A DNA stretch of 64,000 nucleotides from Salinivirgaceae bacterium (GTDB lineage: Bacteria; Bacteroidota; Bacteroidia; Bacteroidales; SZUA-534). The DNA lies in NCBI GenBank assembly GCA_017557605.1, contig JAFYYJ010000064.1:1-64000 (forward strand), written 5' to 3'. The notes below the pieces were generated by a model. The model had not been told where the DNA came from. It saw only the letters and a list, made by a program, of their open reading frames with translations, and did no database searches. The translations under genes and the position numbers were made by a program. Shown piece after piece: positions 15,869-24,356 of the stretch. Numbering within the stretch: the first letter of the stretch is position 1; the number at the start of each line of letters is the position of its first letter.

Positions 15869-17188
15869 CTACCCTTTCTGTTGCGCTCGCTTGAACGTTT
15901 TGAATCCGTATAACGATATGATTACAAAGCATATAAGTGGCAAAACAAACGACAAGTTCACTGCCGGTTGTCCCGCAATTGTTTGCTGGTCTATGATTAA
16001 AGCCTGAAGCGGCGGCAAAACACTTCCTCCCAAAATTGCCATTATCAGTCCGGCTGCACCAAATTTGGCATCATCGCCCAAACCGTCGAGAGCTATGCCA
16101 TAAATGGTGGGGAACATAAGCGACATGCAAGCCGAAATTGCAACCAAACAGTACAGACCTCCTATCCCATCGATGAAAATGACGCCGGCCACAAGACCAC
16201 AAGCCACAGTCGCCAGAATACCAAGAAGTTTGCCCGCGTTGATGTATTTGAGGAAGAAAGTGCAGATAAAACGACTGCAACAGAAAATCGCCATTGCCAC
16301 AATATTGTATCTTTGCGAAAGCACTTCGCTTGCCTTTTCGGTCATGCCTTGTTCCATGAAAATCCTTGTGCCATACTGAATTATGAATGTCCAGCACATT
16401 ATCTGCGCTCCAACATAGAAGAATTGTGCAATCACGCCTTCGCGATAATAGTCAATTGAGAAAATGCGACGTAAAGTCTTGAAAAAGTGAATGTCATGCG
16501 ATTTGTCGCCGTCATGTGGCATTTTAACAAAGAAAATAAGCGCGAAAATAGCCGCAATCACCAGTCCGATAATAAGATACGGACCGATTAGTATTGACAG
16601 GTCGCTATCGCGGACGGCTTCAAATTCGACATCCGACAAAGTTGCACGAGCTTCAGTATCAAGCGGATTGAGTTTCGCCTGAATGAAATTCATCGCCACG
16701 AACATTCCCACAAGCGAGCCCATCGGATTGAACGATTGAGCAAGGTTAAGACGACGTGTGGCCGACTCCTCCGGTCCCATCGACAAAATGTAAGGATTAC
16801 AACTTGTTTCGAGGAACGAAAGCCCGCAAGTGAGTATAAAATAAGCTATTAGGAACGGATAGTAGTACCCTGTCATCTTTGCCGGGAAAAAGAGCAATGC
16901 ACCTATGGCATAGAGCCCCAAACCCATAAGCACACCTGCCTTGTACGAGAATTTGCGAATAAACATTGCTGCCGGAAAGGCCATAGCAAAATACCCTCCG
17001 TAGAACGCAACTTGCACCAGTGCTCCATCGGTTACACTCATGCGGAAAATTTTCGAAAAGGCTTTCACCATCGGATTTGTGATGTCGTTGGCAAAGCCCC
17101 AAAGTGCGAAACATGAGGTAATCAGTATGAATGGTATCAAGTAACTGACTCCATTTTTCGTCAAAATTGATTGCTTGTCATTTTTCAT
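15869..17188 (-). CDS. fucP: L-fucose:H+ symporter (major facilitator superfamily)
   Basis: A protein of 439 residues with twelve membrane spans, close to E. coli FucP (438). It has the FucP-like start FILITSCFALWGFANDITNPMVKAF and typical FGP-family stretches: SYKAGVLMGLGLYAIGALLF, SFLETSCNPYIL and ESATRRLNLAQSFNP. It imports L-fucose or a related hexose by proton symport. It is the last gene of an eight-gene minus-strand run, 33 bases after the aldo/keto reductase. The placement suggests that the run handles fucose or a fucose-like sugar, although FucP relatives also carry other hexoses. Confidence 0.88.
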   Translation of the reverse strand: MKNDKQSILTKNGVSYLIPFILITSCFALWGFANDITNPMVKAFSKIFRMSVTDGALVQVAFYGGYFAMAFPAAMFIRKFSYKAGVLMGLGLYAIGALLFFPAKMTGYYYPFLIAYFILTCGLSFLETSCNPYILSMGPEESATRRLNLAQSFNPMGSLVGMFVAMNFIQAKLNPLDTEARATLSDVEFEAVRDSDLSILIGPYLIIGLVIAAIFALIFFVKMPHDGDKSHDIHFFKTLRRIFSIDYYREGVIAQFFYVGAQIMCWTFIIQYGTRIFMEQGMTEKASEVLSQRYNIVAMAIFCCSRFICTFFLKYINAGKLLGILATVACGLVAGVIFIDGIGGLYCLVAISACMSLMFPTIYGIALDGLGDDAKFGAAGLIMAILGGSVLPPLQALIIDQQTIAGQPAVNLSFVLPLICFVIISLYGFKTFKRAQQKG

Positions 17189-17221
17189 TTTTTTGTGGTA
17201 TTAGTGGTAAAAATTTTGTGT

Positions 17222-18169
17222 TTATGAGTTTTTCCAGCTTACGCGGAATTGGTCGCCGATGATTTCACGGACCTTTGCAACAACTTCAGCATCAGCCTGT
17301 TCGTTAACAAAATCGATATTTTTCAGAACGTTCTGCGGATTGGTTGTCGAGAACAGGTTCGAAGCTATCCGATTGTTGCCAAGGCTGTACTGCATTGCGA
17401 GCTTTTCGATAGGATAACCGATTGAATCGCAATATTTTGCCGCTTCAGCACAAGCGTCGCGTAACGCTTTAGGTGCAGGGTGCCAGTCGGGGGCGCCGCG
17501 CATTGTCAAAAGGCCCATCGACAGCGGACTCGCATTGATGACACCTATGCCGCGGCTTTCGAAAAAGTTAAGAAAATCAACAAGTTTGTCATCGCAAAGG
17601 CAATAGTGGCAGAAGTTAAGAACGCTCTCAACTGTGCCTTCGGGCGAGTGCTCGACAACCCATTTCAAGTTCTCGAGTTGCAGGTCGGTAATGCCAACGT
17701 GCCCCACAACGCCCTTCTCTCGAAGTTCGACAAGCGCAGGAAGTGTCTCGTCCACAATCTTTTGCAGACCACCCGGCAGAGCAGCCTGAAACTCAATATC
17801 GTGGACGTTAATCAGGTCGATATAATCGACACCGAGCCGTTCCATACTCTCAAAAACGCTGTCGTGGGCGCGTTTGGCGGAATAATCCCACGTGTTCACG
17901 CCGTCTTTGCCGTAGCGTCCGACCTTCGTCGAAAGAATATAGCGGTCGCGGGGAATTTCGCGCAAAGCCTTGCCCAGAACGGTTTCGGCCTTCAGGTGCC
18001 CGTAGTACGGCGACACATCGATAAAGTTGATTCCGTTCTCAACCGCGGTGTGCACCGCCTGTATGCCGTCGGCCTCTTTGAGCGAGTGGAAAACGCCGCC
18101 TAAACTCGACGCGCCAAAGCCCAAAGCCGACAACTTCAAGCCCGTTTTTCCAAGATTTCTCAATTCCAT
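17222..18169 (-). CDS. Aldo/keto reductase, aldose (L-fucose/L-galactose) dehydrogenase-like
   Basis: An NAD(P)-dependent AKR of 315 residues. It shows the AKR pattern RNLGKTGLKLSALGFGASSLGG, NFIDVSPYYGH with the catalytic Tyr, LSTKVGRYG with the Lys, and DLINVHDIEF with the His. The whole resembles D-threo-aldose 1-dehydrogenase and L-galactose dehydrogenase, which oxidise the sugar to its lactone. Next to fucP and an amidohydrolase of the lactonase type, it would be step one of a non-phosphorylating deoxysugar route. Substrate is inferred. Overlaps the dehydrogenase gene upstream by 10 bases. Confidence 0.82.
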   Translation of the reverse strand: MELRNLGKTGLKLSALGFGASSLGGVFHSLKEADGIQAVHTAVENGINFIDVSPYYGHLKAETVLGKALREIPRDRYILSTKVGRYGKDGVNTWDYSAKRAHDSVFESMERLGVDYIDLINVHDIEFQAALPGGLQKIVDETLPALVELREKGVVGHVGITDLQLENLKWVVEHSPEGTVESVLNFCHYCLCDDKLVDFLNFFESRGIGVINASPLSMGLLTMRGAPDWHPAPKALRDACAEAAKYCDSIGYPIEKLAMQYSLGNNRIASNLFSTTNPQNVLKNIDFVNEQADAEVVAKVREIIGDQFRVSWKNS

Positions 18170-19152
18170 TTCACAAGTATTCTAAAGATTTTACCAGGGG
18201 CTTCGCTCCACTGTTTCAGTGCGTTAGCGGCATCGTTCGGCTCAATTACGCGACTAATGAACGACTCGATTGGCACTCCCGGTTTCGAAAGATATTTTAT
18301 AACAGCCTCAAAATCTGACGGATTGGCGTTGCGCGACCCCATTATGTCGAGTTCTTTTTTCACAAACAGGCTCGTTGTCAGGGCGATATCGGTTTTGGCA
18401 TAGCCTATGCAGACAATGCGCCCCGTGAAGGCCACGCGGTTGACAGCCAACTGATAGGTTGGTGCGGCGCCAACGGCCTCAATCACAACGTCGGGCGACG
18501 GCAGATTCCATTCGGTAGCGGTGTTGTAGGTGTAAGTGGCGCCAAGTTGACGGGCCAATGCAAGTTTCTCGTCGTCAAGGTCGGCGGCAATGACGGTCGC
18601 GCCGCGCAGCACGGCACGCACCACAGCACCCAGCCCCACCATTCCGCAGCCGATTACCATAACTATATCAGTATCAGTCACTCGGCCACGGTCAACGGCG
18701 TGGAAACCAACACTCATCGGCTCAATCAAAGCCGCATCGCGCAGCGAAACCGAGCCGCAAGGAATGATTTTCTGCCACGGAAGGCTGATAAACTCCTGCA
18801 TTGCACCATTGCGCTGAACGCCGAGCGTTTCGTTGTTTTCGCAGGCATTGACACGACCACGGCGACACGACGCACAATGTCCGCAGTTGGTGTATGGATT
18901 GACGGTAACAGTCTGTCCTACAGTAAGTCCCGACGGAACATCGCTGCCAATTTCAACAACAGTCGCGCCGATTTCGTGTCCGGGAATGCGCGGAAAAGTT
19001 ACCATAGTGTTGCCACCGCGATAAGTGTTAAGGTCAGAGCCACAGAAGCCCACGTAGCCAAGTTTCAGCAGCACCTCGTCGGGTTTCACCGCCGGTTTTT
19101 CCACATCGACAACCGCAACGTTGCCAGGTGATTGAATTTGAATTGCTTTCAT
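18160..19152 (-). CDS. Zinc-dependent alcohol/polyol dehydrogenase
   Basis: A medium-chain dehydrogenase of 330 residues. Catalytic zinc ligands lie in GYVGFCGSDLNTYRGG (Cys) and PGHEIGATVVEIG (His-Glu). The structural zinc site is NCGHCASCRRGRVNAC with four cysteines. The nucleotide-binding loop is VIGCGMVGLGAVVRAV. Relatives oxidise sorbitol, threonine, galactitol or 2-keto-3-deoxy sugar acids. In this operon it most likely oxidises a deoxy-keto acid or the sugar itself, but the substrate cannot be read from sequence. Confidence 0.82.
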   Translation of the reverse strand: MKAIQIQSPGNVAVVDVEKPAVKPDEVLLKLGYVGFCGSDLNTYRGGNTMVTFPRIPGHEIGATVVEIGSDVPSGLTVGQTVTVNPYTNCGHCASCRRGRVNACENNETLGVQRNGAMQEFISLPWQKIIPCGSVSLRDAALIEPMSVGFHAVDRGRVTDTDIVMVIGCGMVGLGAVVRAVLRGATVIAADLDDEKLALARQLGATYTYNTATEWNLPSPDVVIEAVGAAPTYQLAVNRVAFTGRIVCIGYAKTDIALTTSLFVKKELDIMGSRNANPSDFEAVIKYLSKPGVPIESFISRVIEPNDAANALKQWSEAPGKIFRILVKWN

Positions 19153-19202
19153 TGTTATTAAATTTTATTTATTGCAAAGATAGTAACCTGTTTTATAGTT
19201 CT

Positions 19203-20633
19203 TTACGGCACCACCGTCACCACCACCCTCTTGTAACTCGTCAGCCTCGGAGTGCCTTTGTCGGTGACTTTGAGGATGTAATGGATTGTGCAGGGTGCGG
19301 AAACTTTTGGTGCGTGGACGTTGACGTGACGGATGTTTTCTGCGCCTTCAACATCGTGATTCTTGCCGTAAGTGCCCGCTTCGGGATAACAAAACCAAAG
19401 ATACGAAAGGTTGTCGCCGTCGGGGTCGTAACTGCCTGTGGCATCAAGACGGAACCATTCGCCGCTCTTGACAGTCAGTTTTTCGCTGTGGGTGAGTTTT
19501 ACCACGGGATTGTGGTTGGCGTGGGCGTAATCATTTGTGCTCCAATTGATTCGTGCTGCAAAATCGTTCTGAAAATCAGCCCTCCAACGCCAAACCGTAG
19601 CCTTGTAGCCGCCCGTCTTTTGGGTGCGTACTATCGCCCTGCCATACTCGCCCGGAGCATAACAATAAAAGGAATCCACGGCGTTACTCCAAATGTCGTG
19701 CGGCTCGTGCTCAATCGGAATGCCGCCGTTAAAGCCGTGCAAATCAAGCGTTTCGTATTCGGGAGTATAATATTTGTAACGTCCGCCCCAACCGCCAAAA
19801 TCAGGGTGCTCCATATCGTTGAGACCATTTGGAATCAAACCCAACCAAGACGGAGTGTCGCCCTCCATACCGTAAGCCACGTCGGGATAAATCTCGCCCA
19901 TAGGTCCGTGGTTTTGCTGAATGTTTTCCGCAAGCCACTGATTAGAAATATATTGCGGCTCAGATGCGGGGTCGTCGTCCATAATGCCGCTCCAAGTGGC
20001 GTTGCCGTATCCGCCCGGACTCACGATGTAAAAAAGTTCGGGGAAATTTTTGCGAATCCAAATGCCCGAATCGTCTTGGTCGGAGATTGTATAGACACGG
20101 AGTTTGGAGATAAGTTTCTGAACCTCAGCGGGTTTGTAGTTATCCTTGATTTTCCACAATGCCTGCGCCAACGTATTAACTCCGCCCCAAACTGAAATCC
20201 ACAACGGACGACTGTCGTCTTTTTTCAAAGCATTGATAATGAGTTCCGATCCTTCTGAATCACAACCCTTTCCAACGGCAGTCATACCGTATTTTGGCAG
20301 ACCTTTCGTAACAATCGAGCGCAAATAATCCGCCTCGGGCCAACCCTCCTGATGCAGCAAAAGGTTCGGTCGCACCTTTTCGTAAGCGTCCACCGCCTTC
20401 AAAATCGACTCCGGCGCAACGATATTTTTCATATGCACGGACGTAGTTGCTATAATTCCCTCTATGTCAATAACATTTGAGTACAGCAACAGCCTGACGA
20501 TACTCTCGCCGTCATCAGGTTCGTTCTCAATATCGGTGAGGACGATAAGTCGGTGTTTTTCAACGCCTTGCTGCGCAAACATCGGCACAGAGAAAAGCGA
20601 CAAGGCGATTAGGATGATGAAGTGTTTTAGCAT
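19203..20633 (-). CDS. Secreted DUF1593 protein (nucleoside-hydrolase-like plus Ig-like domain)
   Basis: A secreted protein of 476 residues with signal peptide FIILIALSLFSVPMFAQ. The N-terminal domain keeps the nucleoside hydrolase-like calcium motif LIVLTDIENEPDDGES, then WISVWGGVNTLAQAL and YTISDQDDSGIWIRKNFPEL. The C-terminal part (after about residue 370) is an Ig-like fold (GEWFRLDATGSYDPDGDNLSYLW) as in Sde182-type cellulose-associated proteins. Enzymes of this group are thought to act on glycosides, though the activity is not established. It lies between the amidohydrolase and the Zn-dehydrogenase, so it is probably the secreted, sugar-releasing member of the operon. Confidence 0.82.
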   Translation of the reverse strand: MLKHFIILIALSLFSVPMFAQQGVEKHRLIVLTDIENEPDDGESIVRLLLYSNVIDIEGIIATTSVHMKNIVAPESILKAVDAYEKVRPNLLLHQEGWPEADYLRSIVTKGLPKYGMTAVGKGCDSEGSELIINALKKDDSRPLWISVWGGVNTLAQALWKIKDNYKPAEVQKLISKLRVYTISDQDDSGIWIRKNFPELFYIVSPGGYGNATWSGIMDDDPASEPQYISNQWLAENIQQNHGPMGEIYPDVAYGMEGDTPSWLGLIPNGLNDMEHPDFGGWGGRYKYYTPEYETLDLHGFNGGIPIEHEPHDIWSNAVDSFYCYAPGEYGRAIVRTQKTGGYKATVWRWRADFQNDFAARINWSTNDYAHANHNPVVKLTHSEKLTVKSGEWFRLDATGSYDPDGDNLSYLWFCYPEAGTYGKNHDVEGAENIRHVNVHAPKVSAPCTIHYILKVTDKGTPRLTSYKRVVVTVVP

Positions 20634-20653
20634 ATAATTAAGGTTTTAAGTGC

Positions 20654-21583
20654 CTATTCCGACATATTTTTCACATACTCCAACACCGACAACTCCTTGA
20701 AACCATAGAACTTAACTGCATTTTCACCAAGAAACGCAGCCTTTTCTGCATCGGTCAGTACATCGCTTTTGATTACAAAATCGTACGACATTTTGTAGGT
20801 TATTGCGCATATGGTACGCGGATAATCACTGCCCCACATCAGTTTGTCAATGCCGACCAAGTCAGCCGCCTCACGAATGGCCCTCACTGCCGACGGGAAC
20901 GGGTAGAACTCGCTATTATATAGCCAGGTAATTCCGCCCGACTCAATGAAGACATTGCTGTTTCTTGCCAGAAGAATCTGATTTTTCCAATTATTGGTTG
21001 TCGCAAGTCCAAAGTGGCCAATGGCTATTCTCAAGTTCGGACATTCCGTTATAAGTTGCTGAAATTCTGCAATCTGCCTTTCGTTATCGGCAAGGCACAT
21101 CGAGAAAATCATTTTGTTGGCTTCCATAAACTTCATTGCCGGCAGAAGGTCGGTCATTGGGCGGCGCACACGGTGTCCGGGTATCGCAATCCCTTTAAAA
21201 CCACGCGAATACAAAGTCTTGACATCGTTCAAAATATCATCGGCGGAAATCAGTTTTTCGGCTTCAGCCGATTCCAAACCTAGCCGTGGCATTCCGCAAA
21301 CGAAAAATCTGTCGGGGTATTTTTGCGCCACTTCGGCAAGATAATCGTTTTGGTAACCGTCGATAACTTCTTGAACTACAACGGCTCCGCCAACTTGCGC
21401 ATAGTCCATATTGGCAAGGAAAATTTCGGCGGTGTTGCGTCCGTCGGCCATAAACGGCGGCAGCATCTGACGTTCGCCGTCGAAAAACATCGAGCGGCCG
21501 CGGGTGGTGGTGTAAATCCGCTGCCCGTCGACTACTGTGTCCTGTTTCAGCCAAAGGTGGCTATGTGCGTCTATTATTGTCAT
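20654..21583 (-). CDS. Amidohydrolase (L-fuconolactonase-like, PF04909 type)
   Basis: A TIM-barrel metal-dependent hydrolase of 309 residues. It opens with the metal-binding IIDAHSHLW motif. Further marks are a KFYGF-like C-terminus, RIAIGHFG (third metal/proton His) and LMWGSDYPRTI (the Asp of the barrel's last strand). Relatives in this family are L-fuconolactonase, L-rhamnono-lactonase and 4-sulfomuconolactonase. With an aldose dehydrogenase and fucP downstream, lactone opening is the simplest role. Its ATG overlaps the stop of the helicase gene upstream by 4 bases (ATGA), so the two are translationally coupled. Confidence 0.82.
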   Translation of the reverse strand: MTIIDAHSHLWLKQDTVVDGQRIYTTTRGRSMFFDGERQMLPPFMADGRNTAEIFLANMDYAQVGGAVVVQEVIDGYQNDYLAEVAQKYPDRFFVCGMPRLGLESAEAEKLISADDILNDVKTLYSRGFKGIAIPGHRVRRPMTDLLPAMKFMEANKMIFSMCLADNERQIAEFQQLITECPNLRIAIGHFGLATTNNWKNQILLARNSNVFIESGGITWLYNSEFYPFPSAVRAIREAADLVGIDKLMWGSDYPRTICAITYKMSYDFVIKSDVLTDAEKAAFLGENAVKFYGFKELSVLEYVKNMSE

Positions 21584-24354
21584 TTTCTTATAATTTGCTC
21601 TGTATAATTACAATATGGATAATTTGTGCAACCGACAAACCAGTGTCCATTTTTACCACTCCGTTTTACAAGGAATCCACCACAAGATGGGCATTTTTTA
21701 GGATTAAGCAGAATCGTGGCATCACGCAATGTGTACGTGCATTTTGGAAAATTCGTACAACCGATAAAATACTTCCCATCGTGCTGCACTTTCAACAAAT
21801 TTCCAGTCTTGCAAACCGGACATTTAGTTTGATTTATATTCGATTCTTTTTCGATTGAAGCAAAACATACTGACTCTGATTCTGTAAATTCTTTGAAAAA
21901 TACTGACGGATTTTTGTTGTCCGTTAGAATATAAGTGCGGTTTTTAGTGCGTGTTATCGCAACATAAAATAGGCGTCGTTCTTCAGCAAAACGATAACTT
22001 TCAGAATTAGTCAAAACAAGATTCAAAACATCATCATCGGCTATTTGATTCGGGAATCCAAGTTTGTCATTTTTAAAATTCAAGATAATCACATTGTCGG
22101 CTTCCAGTCCTTTAGACTTGTGAACTGAGAGAAAATCAATTTTCAAATCAGGAAAAGGAATGTATTTCAATTGCTCCTTTTGATTTTCACGCGAAATGCG
22201 GAATAACCCCGTTTTTTTTGCAATTTCAATATCATAGTTGGTGCGTCCTAAAAGCAATATTGATGAATTATTGCCGAATTCTGAAGCAATCTTATTGATT
22301 GACAATTGCAATGCCTGTGTGGGGTCATCATTGAACCCCCAAAAAACAAGCGGATAATTCAATTTTTTATCAGACCGCAAATTCTTACGTAATTGAAGCG
22401 GATTTCGCAAAACAAAACGAGCCGCTTCATCTATCAGTTGCTGCGAGTTGCGGTAAGTTTTTTCGATTTTTAAAATTTTTGTGCTGCCGAAATACCTTTC
22501 AAAATCGGTAAACAAAGAAATGTCACTACCCGCAAAACGATAAATTGACTGCCAATCATCACCAACACAAAATAATTTTGCCCCGGTTCTGTCTGCAATT
22601 GCTTTCAGGAAATTAAACCGCGACTTTGAAATATCCTGATACTCATCAACTATAACATATTTATAGGGTATGACTTCACAGCCCGAATTAATTTTATCGG
22701 CAGCATTGTTTATCATATCAGAAAAATCGATGGCATTGTTTGATTCAAGATGTTTCTGATACTCCACCAAAATGAATTTGATAATATCCAAAAACATATT
22801 TGTCCTTTCACACAGGAACTCATCGGCCTCATTTTTCATATATTCCTGACGAAGGTTTTCTATATGTTCTACTTTATAATTATCAGATTTAAAAAGTGTT
22901 ATAAATGTGCAACACAGTTTTATAAACTCCGAAAAATATTTATTGCTTTTGCTTGCATAAACAGTATTGAACACATCCACAAAATCACGTGATTTAAATT
23001 CAACACCATTTGCAATCAAAATCTCTTCAAGTTTCTTCAAGAGCACACCTTCCGAGTTATAGTAAGAATATGTCTCTATAAGTTTGGTATTATGTTCACT
23101 ATGGAATTCTCTTTTCCATTTAATTCCATCCAAATATTTTCTCTCCTCAACTTTGGAAAGCCACGGAACCCTAAAATCTTTTGTGATACCAAAATGCTCC
23201 AAATAAATATCGTAGTCAGTAAGGTAAAAATCAGGGCGGTATGATTTACTCAACGGGTCATCGCTTTCAAAAGGATAAAGCCTCTCATATTCGTATTTTA
23301 TGCCGTGCATAAAAAGGAAATTTGCAATTTTAGTTTCTTCAAGGCTCTTAACATTTTCGTTGTTCAACGTCTGATGCAATTTTGCTTTATCGGCACTTGT
23401 TTCGGCTAAATATTTTTCGCGGTCATATTTTGATTTTAGGGTTTCAAGGTCGGCCGTTTTCTCTTGCTCGTATAACTCGCCCAGAGAAGAATATTTCTCC
23501 AAATCATCAGGGATTTCAAGAAAATAAGCAAAATATTCCGTTAGACTTTTAATTAGAGATGGGAATTCTAAAAGCCTTGTCTCGAAAAAGTTATGAACGA
23601 ACTGATTAAATTCGTTCTCATCCGAAATGTCTGGACGGAATCCATCGGCTTGCTTTATTATATCAAGCCCCAATTTATGGAAGGTTGTAGCCTCAACAGG
23701 TATTCCAAGTTTATTTTGAATCCGTTCCGTCATTTCTTGAGCGGACTTTTTTGTAAACGATATTAGAAGTATTTCCTGTGGATTAATATTCTTTATATCA
23801 ACTAAATACTTTACTTTGGCGGCAATTGTCAATGTTTTACCACTCCCCGCACCAGCCAATACAAGAATTCTTTCATCATCAGCAATAACAGCGGTGCGTT
23901 GCTGTATATCTAACGATTTGCCGTCAATGTTAGATAACAAATCATCGTATTTTGCTGATTCTGAACAAATACATTTCTCATTTGAGATATTGATAGTATT
24001 ATGCAGTGATTTGTATTCGTTCTTAAAATGCACTAATTCAATTGTAGCCTTATGGTTTTGTGGTATTCGGAATTTTGATAGTTCTGAATACAGATTTTGC
24101 CATTTCGATATAAAGGCATTTTCTTCAAAATAAGTTACATAGTGCTCTTGCAATACCGATAATTCCTCAAAAAAATTATTTATTGATTCCTTGAAATAAA
24201 TAATTCTTTGTTCTCTTTTCTTATAGGATTTTATCTTTATAATCAACAAAATAAATAATACGGCTACTATGGCAACAACAATAATATATAGCCGATTTCC
24301 AGCATATTGTATAATGTCCAATGCCATATTTAACGCATTCATTATCAACACCAT
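21580..24354 (-). CDS. HelD-like UvrD helicase with membrane anchor, nuclease-like insert and two zinc fingers
   Basis: A superfamily 1 DNA helicase of 924 residues built like E. coli helicase IV (HelD). Parts in order: transmembrane helix at about 20-42 (LYIIVVAIVAVLFILLIIKI); Walker A LVLAGAGSGKT at about 165-175; FTKKSAQEMTERI; an insertion with YRPDFYLTDYDIYLEHFG at about 371-388 that looks like a PD-(D/E)xK-type motif; Walker B YVIVDEYQDIS; VGDDWQSIYRFAGS; VHKSKGLEADNVI; and RRLFYVAITRTKNR. Two topoisomerase-type C4 zinc ribbons form the end (CPVC...CTNFPKC, CPSC...CTNYPYC). The gene is much more AT-rich than its neighbours and is wedged with a 2-base gap and a 4-base overlap in a sugar operon. 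Confidence 0.9.
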   Translation of the reverse strand: MVLIMNALNMALDIIQYAGNRLYIIVVAIVAVLFILLIIKIKSYKKREQRIIYFKESINNFFEELSVLQEHYVTYFEENAFISKWQNLYSELSKFRIPQNHKATIELVHFKNEYKSLHNTINISNEKCICSESAKYDDLLSNIDGKSLDIQQRTAVIADDERILVLAGAGSGKTLTIAAKVKYLVDIKNINPQEILLISFTKKSAQEMTERIQNKLGIPVEATTFHKLGLDIIKQADGFRPDISDENEFNQFVHNFFETRLLEFPSLIKSLTEYFAYFLEIPDDLEKYSSLGELYEQEKTADLETLKSKYDREKYLAETSADKAKLHQTLNNENVKSLEETKIANFLFMHGIKYEYERLYPFESDDPLSKSYRPDFYLTDYDIYLEHFGITKDFRVPWLSKVEERKYLDGIKWKREFHSEHNTKLIETYSYYNSEGVLLKKLEEILIANGVEFKSRDFVDVFNTVYASKSNKYFSEFIKLCCTFITLFKSDNYKVEHIENLRQEYMKNEADEFLCERTNMFLDIIKFILVEYQKHLESNNAIDFSDMINNAADKINSGCEVIPYKYVIVDEYQDISKSRFNFLKAIADRTGAKLFCVGDDWQSIYRFAGSDISLFTDFERYFGSTKILKIEKTYRNSQQLIDEAARFVLRNPLQLRKNLRSDKKLNYPLVFWGFNDDPTQALQLSINKIASEFGNNSSILLLGRTNYDIEIAKKTGLFRISRENQKEQLKYIPFPDLKIDFLSVHKSKGLEADNVIILNFKNDKLGFPNQIADDDVLNLVLTNSESYRFAEERRLFYVAITRTKNRTYILTDNKNPSVFFKEFTESESVCFASIEKESNINQTKCPVCKTGNLLKVQHDGKYFIGCTNFPKCTYTLRDATILLNPKKCPSCGGFLVKRSGKNGHWFVGCTNYPYCNYTEQIIRK

Positions 24355-24356
24355 TA

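Noticed and set aside
19128-20195. A 355-codon plus-strand frame
   Set aside because: Antisense to the DUF1593 gene and without any recognisable domain.
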